Below, piece after piece: positions 25,843 to 32,989 of a DNA stretch of 37,713 nucleotides. Origin of the DNA: Actinomycetota bacterium (lineage in GTDB: Bacteria; Actinomycetota; Actinomycetes; Actinomycetales; Dermatophilaceae). The stretch is from contig JAIUPO010000031.1 of assembly GCA_020160805.1 (NCBI GenBank), positions 1 through 37,713 on the forward strand, read 5' to 3'. The translations under genes were made by a program, and so were the position numbers. A model generated the notes under the pieces. The model did no database searches and was not told where the DNA came from. It saw only the letters and a program-made list of their open reading frames with translations. The number at the start of each line of letters is the position of its first letter. The stretch's first letter is position 1.

Positions 25843-26799
25843 ATGGGTGACAGGGCGATGCTGCGGTGGACGGTGTCTTCGCTGCTCGTCGCGGCAGGGG
25901 CTTTCGCTGCGACGCCGTCGGTGGGCGATGAAACCGATCATCGGCTGGCTGGCACCCTGCTGGCGATCACGGGTGCCGGGGGCGGCGACCTCATCCGTAT
26001 GCGGACCGACGGCTCCGGCCGCCGGGTGCTGGCCCGCGACGTTCAGTCGGCTGCCTTCTCTCCTGATGGTCGACGGATTGCCTTCGCGCGCAGCGGGGAC
26101 ATCTACGTCATGCCGGCAGCAGGTGGCAGCGCGCGGCGCGTCGTCGGCGGGCCGTACCGCAGCGGCAATCCCACGTGGTCCCCGGACGGAACCCGGCTGG
26201 CATACGACAGCTGCACCTCAGGGCTGCTATGCGACATCTTCAGTGCGCGGGTGGACGGGGCCGCCTCGATCGTCAAGCTGACATCTGGGCGCAGCCGCCC
26301 CGGCGACGCCTGCGAGGGCGAGGCCTTCGTCGGCTTCAGCTCGCCAGCCTGGAATCCGCGGGGCGGCACGATTGCTGCGGCGATGTCCTGTTGGAGTGAG
26401 GAGGACCCAATGCTGCTGGGAGCGTATGTCGACGCATCGGGCAAGGGCGTCACCCGCAGCTTCACCGCCCGAGCCTTCGGATCTCCCGACTGGGCCCCGG
26501 ATGGTGCGCGCCTGGCATACCGCAACCGAGCCGGCGATGCGGCGCTAGACGAAGCGGCAGTCTTCACGATGCGGCGCGACGGCTCGCAAAACCGTCGCCT
26601 CACGCCGCTGCGCAGCAACACCGACACCATCAACAATGCCGACGGACCCACATGGTCACCCGATGGGACCCATCTCGCCTATGCCAAGGCCTCCTCGACA
26701 ACATCCGGTGTGCCGACCCAGACCTGGATCACCGACAGCACTGGTCGCCATCGCTGGCTGGTCGCGACGGGGGTCGTGCCGCAGGACTGGGCCCGCTGA
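25843..26799 (+). CDS. Exported TolB-like beta-propeller protein
   Basis: The 318-residue protein is probably secreted: basic start, hydrophobic stretch LRWTVSSLLVAAGAFA, and a likely signal-peptidase site around AFA-ATP. The rest consists of PD40/WD40-like repeats of the TolB type, seen as FSPDGRRIAFARSG, WSPDGTRLAYDSC, WNPRGGTIAAA, WAPDGARLAYRN and WSPDGTHLAYAK. These make a probable six-bladed propeller. There is no enzyme domain, so a binding or scaffold role outside the membrane is likely; the partner is unknown. ATG 25858 is an alternative start. It lies in the unusual interval between arc and dop and is convergent with the Prim-Pol gene. Confidence 0.82.
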   Translation: MGDRAMLRWTVSSLLVAAGAFAATPSVGDETDHRLAGTLLAITGAGGGDLIRMRTDGSGRRVLARDVQSAAFSPDGRRIAFARSGDIYVMPAAGGSARRVVGGPYRSGNPTWSPDGTRLAYDSCTSGLLCDIFSARVDGAASIVKLTSGRSRPGDACEGEAFVGFSSPAWNPRGGTIAAAMSCWSEEDPMLLGAYVDASGKGVTRSFTARAFGSPDWAPDGARLAYRNRAGDAALDEAAVFTMRRDGSQNRRLTPLRSNTDTINNADGPTWSPDGTHLAYAKASSTTSGVPTQTWITDSTGRHRWLVATGVVPQDWAR

Positions 26800-26838
26800 C
26801 CTAAGGCCTGCCGATCTGGGCCCGCTGATCTGGGCCCG
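26787..26838. repeat. Repeated end of the propeller gene (ctgggcccgctga)
   Basis: ctgggcccgctga occurs at 26787-26799, where it encodes the last codons and stop of the propeller gene. It recurs at 26816-26828, and a 9-base part (ctgggcccg) occurs at 26830-26838, just before the stop of the convergent Prim-Pol gene. Replication slippage at this GC-rich palindromic unit (gggccc) is a likely cause; the copies could also form a bidirectional terminator. Confidence 0.6.
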
Positions 26839-26840
26839 GC

Positions 26841-27806
26841 CTATTCCTCGGGCGGGGTCGCGGCGCCCTCGCGCTCGTCGCGGGCGGCCCACTCCAGCAG
26901 GGGCGCGATGTCGTATGCCGTCTGGTCGATCCGGGCGTGCAGGTCACCGATGGCGGCGAACCGGGCGGGCATGGTCGCCATCGTGAAGTCGTCCGGTTCC
27001 ACGTCCGGAATCTCGTCCCACGTCACCGGCGCCGAGACGGTTCCGCGGGTGTTTCCGCGCACCGAATAGGCCGCAGCGATCGTGTGATCGCGCGCGTTCT
27101 GGTTGTAGTCGACGAAGACAGCCGCGGGATCGCGGTCCTTGCGCCACCAGGTCGTCGTCACCTCGTCCGGGAGGCGGCGCTCCACCTCGCGCGCGAAGGC
27201 CAGCGCCGCGCGGCGGACGTCGCCGAAGCTGTGGTCGGGGTGGATCCGCACATAGATGTGCAGGCCGCGCCCACCGGAGGTCTTCGGATAGCCCACCGCA
27301 CCGAGCTCGGCGAGGAGGTCACGGCATACCCCGGCTGCGGCGCGCACCCGAGAAAACGGGCAGTCGGGCATCGGGTCGAGGTCGATGCGCCACTCGTCCG
27401 GCTTATCGGTGTCGGCGCGACGACTATTCCACGGGTGGAACTCCACCGTGCTCATCTGCACCGCCCAGATGACATCGGCGAGTTTGGTGACGCACAGCTC
27501 GTCGGCATGCAGGCCGTAACGCGGGAAGTGCAGGCGCACCGTCTCAACCCACGGCGGCGCGCCGCGAGGGAGGCGCTTTTGGTGCACCTTCGGCCCGTCG
27601 ACGCCATCGGGGAAGCGATGAAGCATGCACGGCCGCTCGCGCAGCGCGTTGACGATGCCCGGGCCGACGGCGAGGTAGTAGTTCGCCAGGTCTAGCTTGG
27701 TCTCGCCGCGCTCGGCGAAGTACGGCCGCCCCGGGTTCGAGAGGCGCACGTCATACCCCTCGACGTCGAGGATCACCGGCTCCCCAAACTCACCCTTGCT
27801 CGCCAC
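26841..27806 (-). CDS. Prim-Pol DNA repair polymerase (LigD polymerase-domain protein)
   Basis: Stand-alone polymerase of the archaeo-eukaryotic primase fold, as in the LigD polymerase domain and mycobacterial PrimPolC. These add mainly ribonucleotides at gaps and DNA ends during end joining or excision repair. The 321-residue protein has WAVQMSTVEFHPWNSR, the catalytic DxD in RIDLDPMPD, TSGGRGLHIYV, and VFVDYNQNARDHTIAAAYSVR with the third acidic residue. There is no ligase or nuclease domain. The GTG at 27806 gives MASKGEFGEPVILDVEG; the frame stays open further upstream, but that part is not family-like. The matching partner would be LigC at 3021-4118. No ku gene is seen. Confidence 0.9.
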   Translation of the reverse strand: MASKGEFGEPVILDVEGYDVRLSNPGRPYFAERGETKLDLANYYLAVGPGIVNALRERPCMLHRFPDGVDGPKVHQKRLPRGAPPWVETVRLHFPRYGLHADELCVTKLADVIWAVQMSTVEFHPWNSRRADTDKPDEWRIDLDPMPDCPFSRVRAAAGVCRDLLAELGAVGYPKTSGGRGLHIYVRIHPDHSFGDVRRAALAFAREVERRLPDEVTTTWWRKDRDPAAVFVDYNQNARDHTIAAAYSVRGNTRGTVSAPVTWDEIPDVEPDDFTMATMPARFAAIGDLHARIDQTAYDIAPLLEWAARDEREGAATPPEE

Positions 27807-27880
27807 GCCCCCACCGTATGCCGCCCGCCCCGCCGGCGTGCGCGTCAACCGACGACCCGCCACGGGTAGGAGACGTAAGT

Positions 27881-27974
27881 CCTCCATTCGGGCGTAACTC
27901 GCACGTCTGGTCGTGGGTCCTACCGCCGGATGGGGGAGTCACGACGAAATGGTCGAGTCAGGACCGAATCGGGG
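27881..27974. repeat. Long imperfect inverted repeat between the Prim-Pol gene and prs
   Basis: Bases 27881-27904 pair with 27951-27974 at about 17 of 24 positions. Inside, gtcgtg (27910-27915) pairs with cacgac (27940-27945). A competing pairing joins ggtagga (27865-27871) with tcctacc (27918-27924). The 200-bp gap has no gene. It may terminate prs transcription, or be a decayed member of the large intergenic hairpins seen at 7432 and 12014. Confidence 0.45.
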
Positions 27975-28006
27975 ACCCAACCCCGGGGGTATGCCGCCCG
28001 GCCGGG

Positions 28007-28987
28007 TCAGTTGAAGAGGGCCGACTGGGGCGGGGCGTGGGTGGGGTCGACGCCGTCGAAGAGCGAGGAAATCGACTCCCCCGCGTGGATGCGGCCGATG
28101 GCTTCGGCGAAGAGGCCCGCGACTGAGCGCACTTTCAGCGCGGGCCATGCGGTGGCAGGCGGCGGGACCGTGTCGGTCGTGACGACCTGGCTGATCATCG
28201 GATGGCCGGAGAGTCGCTCGACGGCCTTGCCGGTGAAAAGGCCGTGCGTGCAGGCGACCGCAGCCTCAGTGCAACCGAAGTCCTTGAGCCGCTCGAGCAA
28301 CTCGATGATCGAGCCACCGGTGGCGATCTCGTCATCGAGGACGATCGCGCGCTTGCCGGCGACATCGCCGACGATCATGTCGATGACGACCTTGTCGTCG
28401 GCCTTGCGCATCTTCGAGCCGGCGGCGACGGGCAACCCCAACAAGCGGGCGAATTGCGTCGCGGTCTTGGCGTTGCCGAGATCGGGGGAGACGACGACGG
28501 TGTCGCGCAGGTCGTCGGCGCGGAAGTGGTCGGCCAGCACGCCGATCGCCGTGAGGTGATCGACGGGCACCGAGAAGAAGCCGTGCACTTGCGGCGCATG
28601 CAAGGTCATCGTCAGCACCCGGTGCGCGCCGGCCGCGACGATCATGTCGGCGACCAGGCGTCCGCCCATCGAGATGCGCGAAGCATCCTTCTTATCCGAT
28701 CGGGCATACGCGAAGTGCGGCATGACAGCCGTGATCTGCGCGGCGGACGCCCCTTTGGCCGCATCGATCATCAGCAGCAACTCCATGAGGGATTCCTGCG
28801 TCGGCGGAACCAGGGGAGCGATGAGATAGACATCCCGCTGCCGGCAGTTCGCGCCGAGCTGCACCTGCAAGCAGTCATTGCTGAAGCGAGTCGTCGAGGA
28901 CGGGGAGAGCGGCACACCGAGGGAGGAGCAGATCCGCTCGGCGAGCGCGCGGTGACTCGATCCGGAGAACACCACGATTTCGCGCAT
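28007..28987 (-). CDS. prs: Ribose-phosphate pyrophosphokinase (PRPP synthetase) paralogue
   Basis: Makes phosphoribosyl pyrophosphate from ribose 5-phosphate and ATP for nucleotide, His and Trp synthesis. The 326-residue protein has the N-terminal VVFSGSSHRALAERI, the ATP/flexible-loop region PHFAYARSDKKDASRIS, VVVSPDLGNAKTA, and the PRPP-binding loop IVLDDEIATGGSI (commonly DDxIDTGGT). MREIVVFSGSS and the loop substitutions fit a second actinobacterial Prs type rather than the housekeeping PrsA usually next to glmU; that assignment is from memory. ATG 28987 is preceded by aggag on the minus strand (28999-29003) and a TAGGCT box. Its place inside the proteasome region is unusual. Confidence 0.93.
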   Translation of the reverse strand: MREIVVFSGSSHRALAERICSSLGVPLSPSSTTRFSNDCLQVQLGANCRQRDVYLIAPLVPPTQESLMELLLMIDAAKGASAAQITAVMPHFAYARSDKKDASRISMGGRLVADMIVAAGAHRVLTMTLHAPQVHGFFSVPVDHLTAIGVLADHFRADDLRDTVVVSPDLGNAKTATQFARLLGLPVAAGSKMRKADDKVVIDMIVGDVAGKRAIVLDDEIATGGSIIELLERLKDFGCTEAAVACTHGLFTGKAVERLSGHPMISQVVTTDTVPPPATAWPALKVRSVAGLFAEAIGRIHAGESISSLFDGVDPTHAPPQSALFN

Positions 28988-29034
28988 GCTGACTTCGGCT
29001 CCTGGGGGGAAGATCGCCGGTCTGGGCCGCGGCC

Positions 29035-29040
29035 AGCCTA
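29035..29040 (-). promoter_or_regulatory. Candidate -10 box (TAGGCT) for prs
   Basis: On the minus strand TAGGCT would start an mRNA with a leader of about 40 nt containing the aggag ribosome site at 28999-29003. The same hexamer precedes pup. Confidence 0.35.
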
Positions 29041-29058
29041 CTGCCCGGCGCCGACCGG

Positions 29059-29081
29059 CACACCGCCCCCAGGCGGGTGTG
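29059..29081. repeat. Short hairpin between divergent prs and the small HTH gene
   Basis: cacaccgcc (29059-29067) pairs with ggcgggtgtg (29072-29081) with one bulged base. It lies between two divergent start regions, so a role as operator or leader structure is as likely as termination. The rest of the 245-bp gap (28988-29232) shows no gene. Confidence 0.35.
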
Positions 29082-29197
29082 TGATCAAGAACAAGCACCG
29101 CTCCAGCGCGCCCCCGCCGCCTCACCCTCTGGCTGCCACTCATCGACCCGCGCGTCCGCCCGGAGACCTTCCCCCACAAATTGCGGCACCGCATATC

Positions 29198-29226
29198 TTG
29201 CGTACCCGCACTTTCTGCGGCAGAAT
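29198..29226 (+). promoter_or_regulatory. Candidate full promoter for the small HTH-like gene
   Basis: TTGCGT (29198-29203) and CAGAAT (29221-29226) are separated by exactly 17 bp. The -10 ends 6 nt before the ATG at 29233, so the transcript would be leaderless. This is the clearest two-part promoter found by eye in the window. Confidence 0.45.
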
Positions 29227-29232
29227 GGATCT

Positions 29233-29631
29233 ATGACGCCCAAGGACCCGGCATACGAACGCATCCGCGAAGCACTGGACGCTGCCGAAGCCGCGTCCGC
29301 CGCCGCAGCGCTGCCGCATCTGCGGGTCGTGGCCGAGGAGGTCACCGGACTGATCGACGAAGCCCTCGCGAGTGCTGTTCTCTACGAAAGCAATTCGCTG
29401 CGCGCTGCGGGGGCAGCGGCTGGCCTGACCGAGAATGCCGTCGGGCCGCGCCTGGCCCGCACCCGCGCGCTGGCGGCATACGCCAACGAGGCCGGCCGGG
29501 TGACGGCCGAGGGGGTGCGGCGGGCGCAATATGACGCCGAAAGCCTGGATGTCGCCGCGCTGAGGTCGACGGCCAGCCCGCCTAAGACCCCCCAGCCGAT
29601 GCGCTTCAAACCCCGCCGGCGCACCACCTGA
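29233..29631 (+). CDS. Small helical protein with possible helix-turn-helix, unknown function
   Basis: The 132-residue protein has an N-terminal helical region rich in Ala and Glu (YERIREALDAAEAASAAAALPHLR). A segment follows that looks like a sigma-type helix-turn-helix, SNSLRAAGAAAGLTENAVGPRLARTRALAAYA (given in two overlapping parts: SNSLRAAGAAAGLTEN, TENAVGPRLARTRALAAYA). The C-terminal tail is basic (PMRFKPRRRTT). This suggests a small DNA-binding regulator, but I do not recognise the family. It is the first gene of a rightward group that continues with the VWA protein and dop. A hairpin follows its stop codon. Confidence 0.65.
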   Translation: MTPKDPAYERIREALDAAEAASAAAALPHLRVVAEEVTGLIDEALASAVLYESNSLRAAGAAAGLTENAVGPRLARTRALAAYANEAGRVTAEGVRRAQYDAESLDVAALRSTASPPKTPQPMRFKPRRRTT

Positions 29632-29636
29632 CCCCC

Positions 29637-29661
29637 ATGTCGCGCCGCACCGACGCGACAT
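29637..29661 (+). terminator. Hairpin between the small HTH-like gene and the VWA gene
   Basis: atgtcgcg (29637-29644) and cgcgacat (29654-29661) form a perfect 8-bp stem with a 9-base loop, 6 bp after the stop codon. No T-run follows, so it may only attenuate transcription or protect the mRNA end. Confidence 0.5.
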
Positions 29662-29692
29662 CCCCCGCCCGCACCACCAGAAAGGCCCGCGC

Positions 29693-30349
29693 ATGACGGA
29701 CGCGAATCTCACCCATCTCTACTTCCTTCTCGACCGATCCGGATCGATGCAGACGATCAAGTCCGACACCGAGGGCGGCTTCGCGGCCTTCATCGAGCAG
29801 CAGCGCACCGCCGCCGGCGCCTGCCGCGTGACGCTCGCGCAGTTCGACGACAGCTATGAGGTCGTCTATGCCGACCGCGATCTCGCCCAGGTCCCCGTCC
29901 TCGACCTGCAGCCGCGGGGTATGACCGCCCTGCTGGACTCCCTGGGCCGCCTCATCACCGAGTCCGGCGCCCGTCTCGCCGCCCTGCCCGAGCCGGCGCG
30001 CCCCGGAACCGTGGTCGTCGCGATCATGACCGACGGGATGGAGAACGCCAGCCACGAGTGGACGCACCCAGCGATCAAGGCGCTCATCGAACAGCAGGAG
30101 CAGGACTACGGTTGGGAGTTCCTCTACCTCGGCGCGGACCAGGACGCCATCGAGGTCGGCGCGTCCATCGGCATCGCCCCCGCCAACTCCCTGACCTATG
30201 CCCGCAGCAATGTCAGCGACGCCATGGCCGCCGCATCGGTGATGGTCGACGATCTTCGGACCGCACGGCGCAGCAGCCCAACAGCCAAGCTGCGCGGCTA
30301 CACCTCCGCCGAGCGAGAGGCCGCAGGAGGTCGCAAGCGCCGCGCATAG
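29693..30349 (+). CDS. VWA-domain protein next to dop
   Basis: The 218-residue cytoplasmic protein is mostly one von Willebrand factor A domain. The metal-ion-dependent adhesion site is DRSGSM (residues 14-19), with the Thr in RGMTALLDSLG and the Asp in VAIMTDGMENASHEWTH as the other ligands. There is no signal peptide. The end is basic (GGRKRRA). Similar VWA proteins often act with AAA+ ATPases as protein-binding adaptors. Here the nearest partners are Dop (9 bp downstream) and Arc; whether it takes part in pupylation is open. A ribosome site agaaagg at 29679-29685 fits the ATG. The dop -10 box overlaps its stop codon. Confidence 0.82.
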   Translation: MTDANLTHLYFLLDRSGSMQTIKSDTEGGFAAFIEQQRTAAGACRVTLAQFDDSYEVVYADRDLAQVPVLDLQPRGMTALLDSLGRLITESGARLAALPEPARPGTVVVAIMTDGMENASHEWTHPAIKALIEQQEQDYGWEFLYLGADQDAIEVGASIGIAPANSLTYARSNVSDAMAAASVMVDDLRTARRSSPTAKLRGYTSAEREAAGGRKRRA

Positions 30350-30352
30350 GGT
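30347..30352 (+). promoter_or_regulatory. Candidate -10 box (TAGGGT) for a leaderless dop mRNA
   Basis: TAGGGT begins with the VWA stop codon and ends 6 nt before the dop ATG at 30359. If active, dop can be transcribed without the VWA gene. Confidence 0.4.
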
Positions 30353-30358
30353 GGGCGC

Positions 30359-31888
30359 ATGGGTGTGCGGCGTGTCATGGGCATCGAGACCGAATACGGC
30401 ATCTCGCTCCAGGGTGCGCCGCACGCCAACCCGATGGTGCTCTCGGGACAGGTGGTGACGGCATACGCCCAGGCCCACGGCATCCGCGCCGCGCGCGGCT
30501 CCTGGGACTATGCCGACGAGGCGCCGTTGCGCGATGCGCGTGGCTTCGACATGGGCCGAGGGGTCGCGCACCCCTCGCAGTTGACCGACGAGTGGGGCAG
30601 CGATGACGACCCGACGATGGCCAATGTGGTGCTCACCAATGGGGCCCGGCTGTATGTCGATCACGCCCACCCCGAATACTCCTCACCCGAGGTGGACACG
30701 CCCCGCGACGGACTGATCTGGGATCGCGCGGGGGAGTTGGTGATGCAGGAGGCCGTGCGCCGGCTCGCCGCCTCGCCGCCCGGCATCAATCTCTATAAGA
30801 ACAATGCCGACGGAAAGGGCAGTTCTTATGGCACACATGAGAACTACCTCATGCGCCGCTCGACACCCTTCGCCGAAATCGTGCGGCACCTGACGCCCTT
30901 CTTCGTCGCCCGCCAGGTGATGTGCGGGTCGGGGCGGGTGGGCATCGGCGTCGACTCCAAGGTCCCTGGCTTCCAGATCGCCCAGCGCAGCGATTTCTTC
31001 GAAGTCGAGGTCGGGCTGGAGACCACGCTCAAGCGCCCGATCATCAACACCCGCGACGAGCCGCACGCCACGGCGGATCGCTATCGCCGGCTGCATGTGA
31101 TCATCGGCGACGCCAATCACGCCGATGTCGCCGGACTGCTCAAGCTCGGCACCACCTCCCTCGTCCTCGAACTCATCGAGGCCGGCGCAATCCGCGAAAG
31201 CCTCACCGTCCGGCATCCGGTCGCCACCTTGCAGGCCATCTCGCACGACCCCACACTCGCCGCATTGATCGAGCTCGAGGACGGTCGCAAGCTCACCGCA
31301 GTGCAGTTGCTCTGGAGGTATGCCGAGCTGGTCGCCGGCCATGTGGAGCGCACCGGGGAGGGGAGCGAACCGCATACGGCGGAGGTGATGCAGTGGTGGA
31401 CCCAGGTGCTCACCAAGCTCGAGACAGACCCGATGAGCGCAGCCCGCGAAGTCGACTGGGTCGGCAAACTCGCTGTGCTGCAGGCCTATCGGGATCGGGA
31501 CGGCATGGAGTGGCATGACCCGCGGTTGAAGGCCATCGACATTCAATGGTCCGACGTTCGCCCCGACAAGGGCATTTTCAGCAAGCTGCGTGCGGCCGGT
31601 CGGTTCACCGAGCTCGTCACCGCGGATGAGGTCCAAGCAGCCGTGACCAGCCCGCCTGAGGAGACCCGGGCCTACTTCCGCGGCCGCATGCTCGACCAAT
31701 TCGGCGACGCCGTCGTCGCGGCATCGTGGGACTCGCTGATCGTCGAGGTGCCGGGCCAGCGCGCCCTGCATCGCATCCCGATGATGGAGCCACAGCGTGG
31801 CACCCGCGCCCACGTCGGCCCCCTGCTGGATGCCAGCAGCGATATCGCCGATCTCGTCGACCGGCTGCGCGCCGACGAACCGACCTGA
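30359..31888 (+). CDS. dop: Pup deamidase/depupylase Dop
   Basis: Glutamine-synthetase-fold enzyme that converts the C-terminal Gln of Pup to Glu and also removes Pup from proteins. The 509-residue protein has MGIETEYGIS (Glu10, Glu12), then an insert containing RGSWDYADEAPLRDARGFDMGR. That insert, the Dop loop, is absent from the PafA paralogue in this window. The ATP/Mg site includes ARLYVDHAHPEYSSPE and YKNNADGKGSSYGTHENYL, as well as [11 protein letters not shown]. pup begins 85 bp downstream. The start at 30359 is supported by the near-universal MGxRRVMGIETEYG N-terminus. Confidence 0.97.
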   Translation: MGVRRVMGIETEYGISLQGAPHANPMVLSGQVVTAYAQAHGIRAARGSWDYADEAPLRDARGFDMGRGVAHPSQLTDEWGSDDDPTMANVVLTNGARLYVDHAHPEYSSPEVDTPRDGLIWDRAGELVMQEAVRRLAASPPGINLYKNNADGKGSSYGTHENYLMRRSTPFAEIVRHLTPFFVARQVMCGSGRVGIGVDSKVPGFQIAQRSDFFEVEVGLETTLKRPIINTRDEPHATADRYRRLHVIIGDANHADVAGLLKLGTTSLVLELIEAGAIRESLTVRHPVATLQAISHDPTLAALIELEDGRKLTAVQLLWRYAELVAGHVERTGEGSEPHTAEVMQWWTQVLTKLETDPMSAAREVDWVGKLAVLQAYRDRDGMEWHDPRLKAIDIQWSDVRPDKGIFSKLRAAGRFTELVTADEVQAAVTSPPEETRAYFRGRMLDQFGDAVVAASWDSLIVEVPGQRALHRIPMMEPQRGTRAHVGPLLDASSDIADLVDRLRADEPT

Positions 31889-31938
31889 GCCGCACCGAAA
31901 GAGCGCGAGGACTCCCCGGCTTCGTCAGGGCCGTGACA

Positions 31939-31966
31939 TAGGCTCGACGCAGACGACGAAAGGGAG
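31939..31966 (+). promoter_or_regulatory. Candidate promoter -10 and ribosome site of pup
   Basis: TAGGCT at 31939-31944 fits the -10 consensus. agggag at 31961-31966 is a good Shine-Dalgarno, 7 nt before the ATG at 31974. This would let pup-prcB-prcA(-pafA) be transcribed separately from dop. Confidence 0.4.
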
Positions 31967-31973
31967 CACGACG

Positions 31974-32171
31974 ATGGCAGGTCAGGAGCAGATCCGGCCC
32001 ACTCGCCGCGGTGGCGATGACGAGGGCCCGGACAGTGACGGCGGGCAGGTCAGCGCGACCAAAGCCAACCTCGACCAGGATGTCGACGGCCTCCTCGACG
32101 AGATCGACGGCGTGCTGGAGTCCAATGCCGAAGAGTTCGTCAAGAGCTTTGTCCAGAAGGGCGGCCAGTGA
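31974..32171 (+). CDS. pup: Prokaryotic ubiquitin-like protein Pup
   Basis: Small intrinsically disordered tag attached to lysines of target proteins. The 65-residue protein has the usual acidic, helix-prone second half ([20 protein letters not shown]) that folds on the Arc coiled coil. It ends in ...VQKGGQ, so it needs deamidation by Dop before PafA can ligate it. The N-terminal half ([16 protein letters not shown]) is the flexible part that starts unfolding in the ATPase pore. Length and ending are typical. Its stop codon overlaps the prcB start (GTGA), so it is coupled to the proteasome subunits. Confidence 0.97.
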   Translation: MAGQEQIRPTRRGGDDEGPDSDGGQVSATKANLDQDVDGLLDEIDGVLESNAEEFVKSFVQKGGQ

Positions 32172-32989
32172 GCGCTGGCGCGCCCGGGCGGCTGCCCGAC
32201 GCCTTCCGAGCCGGGGGCTCTTCGTCCTTCACCGACTTCCTTGGCTCTCACGCACCGGACCTGCTCCCGGCGCGCCGCACGGTGCCGAGTAGGCCGGTCG
32301 AGGCTCCGCACGGCACCACGATCGTCACGTTGACCTATGCGGGCGGCCTGCTGATGGCCGGCGACCGCCGCGCGACAATGGGCAATATCATCGCCAACCG
32401 CGATATGGAGAAGGTCTTCGCCGCCGACGAATTCTCGGTTGTCGGGATCGCCGGGACGGCCGGCCTGGCGATCGAACTCGTCAAGCTCTTCCAGGTCGAG
32501 CTCGAGCATTACGAAAAGATCGAGGGCACGCTGATGTCCTTGGAGGGCAAGGCAAATCGCCTCGCCACGATGATCCGCGGCAACCTCGGAATGGCGATGC
32601 AGGGCCTTGCCGTCGTGCCGATCTTCGGCGGCTTCGATCTGGACACCGCGCTCGGCCGGATCTTCTCGTATGACGTCACGGGCGGCTGCTATGAGGAGCA
32701 CGACCACCACAGCGTCGGCTCCGGCTCGCTCTTCGCTCGCGGATCGATGAAGAAGCGCTGGCGGCCGGGCATGTCGGCCGACGACGCCGTCGCTGTTGCC
32801 ATCGAGGCGCTCTATGACGCGGCGGACGACGACTCGGCAACCGGCGGCCCAGACACCACCCGCCGCATCTATCCGACCGTCGCGCTGGTCGACGCCGAGG
32901 GCGCGCGATTCGTCGACGAGCCCGGCGTCCAGGCGGCGGTCGATGCGGTCATCGCCGCACGCACCGGCAACCCGGGAGGGGCCCGATGA
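32168..32989 (+). CDS. prcB: 20S proteasome beta subunit PrcB
   Basis: Catalytic subunit of the core particle. The 273-residue protein has a propeptide of 49 residues ending in EAPHG. Autocleavage before Thr50 ([11 protein letters not shown]) exposes the N-terminal threonine nucleophile. Other family marks are GDRRATMG, the Lys in [12 protein letters not shown] (the active-site Lys), and [15 protein letters not shown]. The GTG start overlaps the pup stop by 4 bp and the gene overlaps prcA by 4 bp (ATGA), which suits balanced synthesis. The first propeptide residues contain [14 protein letters not shown], typical for actinobacterial PrcB. Confidence 0.97.
   Translation: MSAGAPGRLPDAFRAGGSSSFTDFLGSHAPDLLPARRTVPSRPVEAPHGTTIVTLTYAGGLLMAGDRRATMGNIIANRDMEKVFAADEFSVVGIAGTAGLAIELVKLFQVELEHYEKIEGTLMSLEGKANRLATMIRGNLGMAMQGLAVVPIFGGFDLDTALGRIFSYDVTGGCYEEHDHHSVGSGSLFARGSMKKRWRPGMSADDAVAVAIEALYDAADDDSATGGPDTTRRIYPTVALVDAEGARFVDEPGVQAAVDAVIAARTGNPGGAR

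Noticed and set aside
28202-29236. Plus-strand open frame opposite prs
   Set aside because: Antisense shadow of the PRPP synthetase gene, running into the divergent promoter region.
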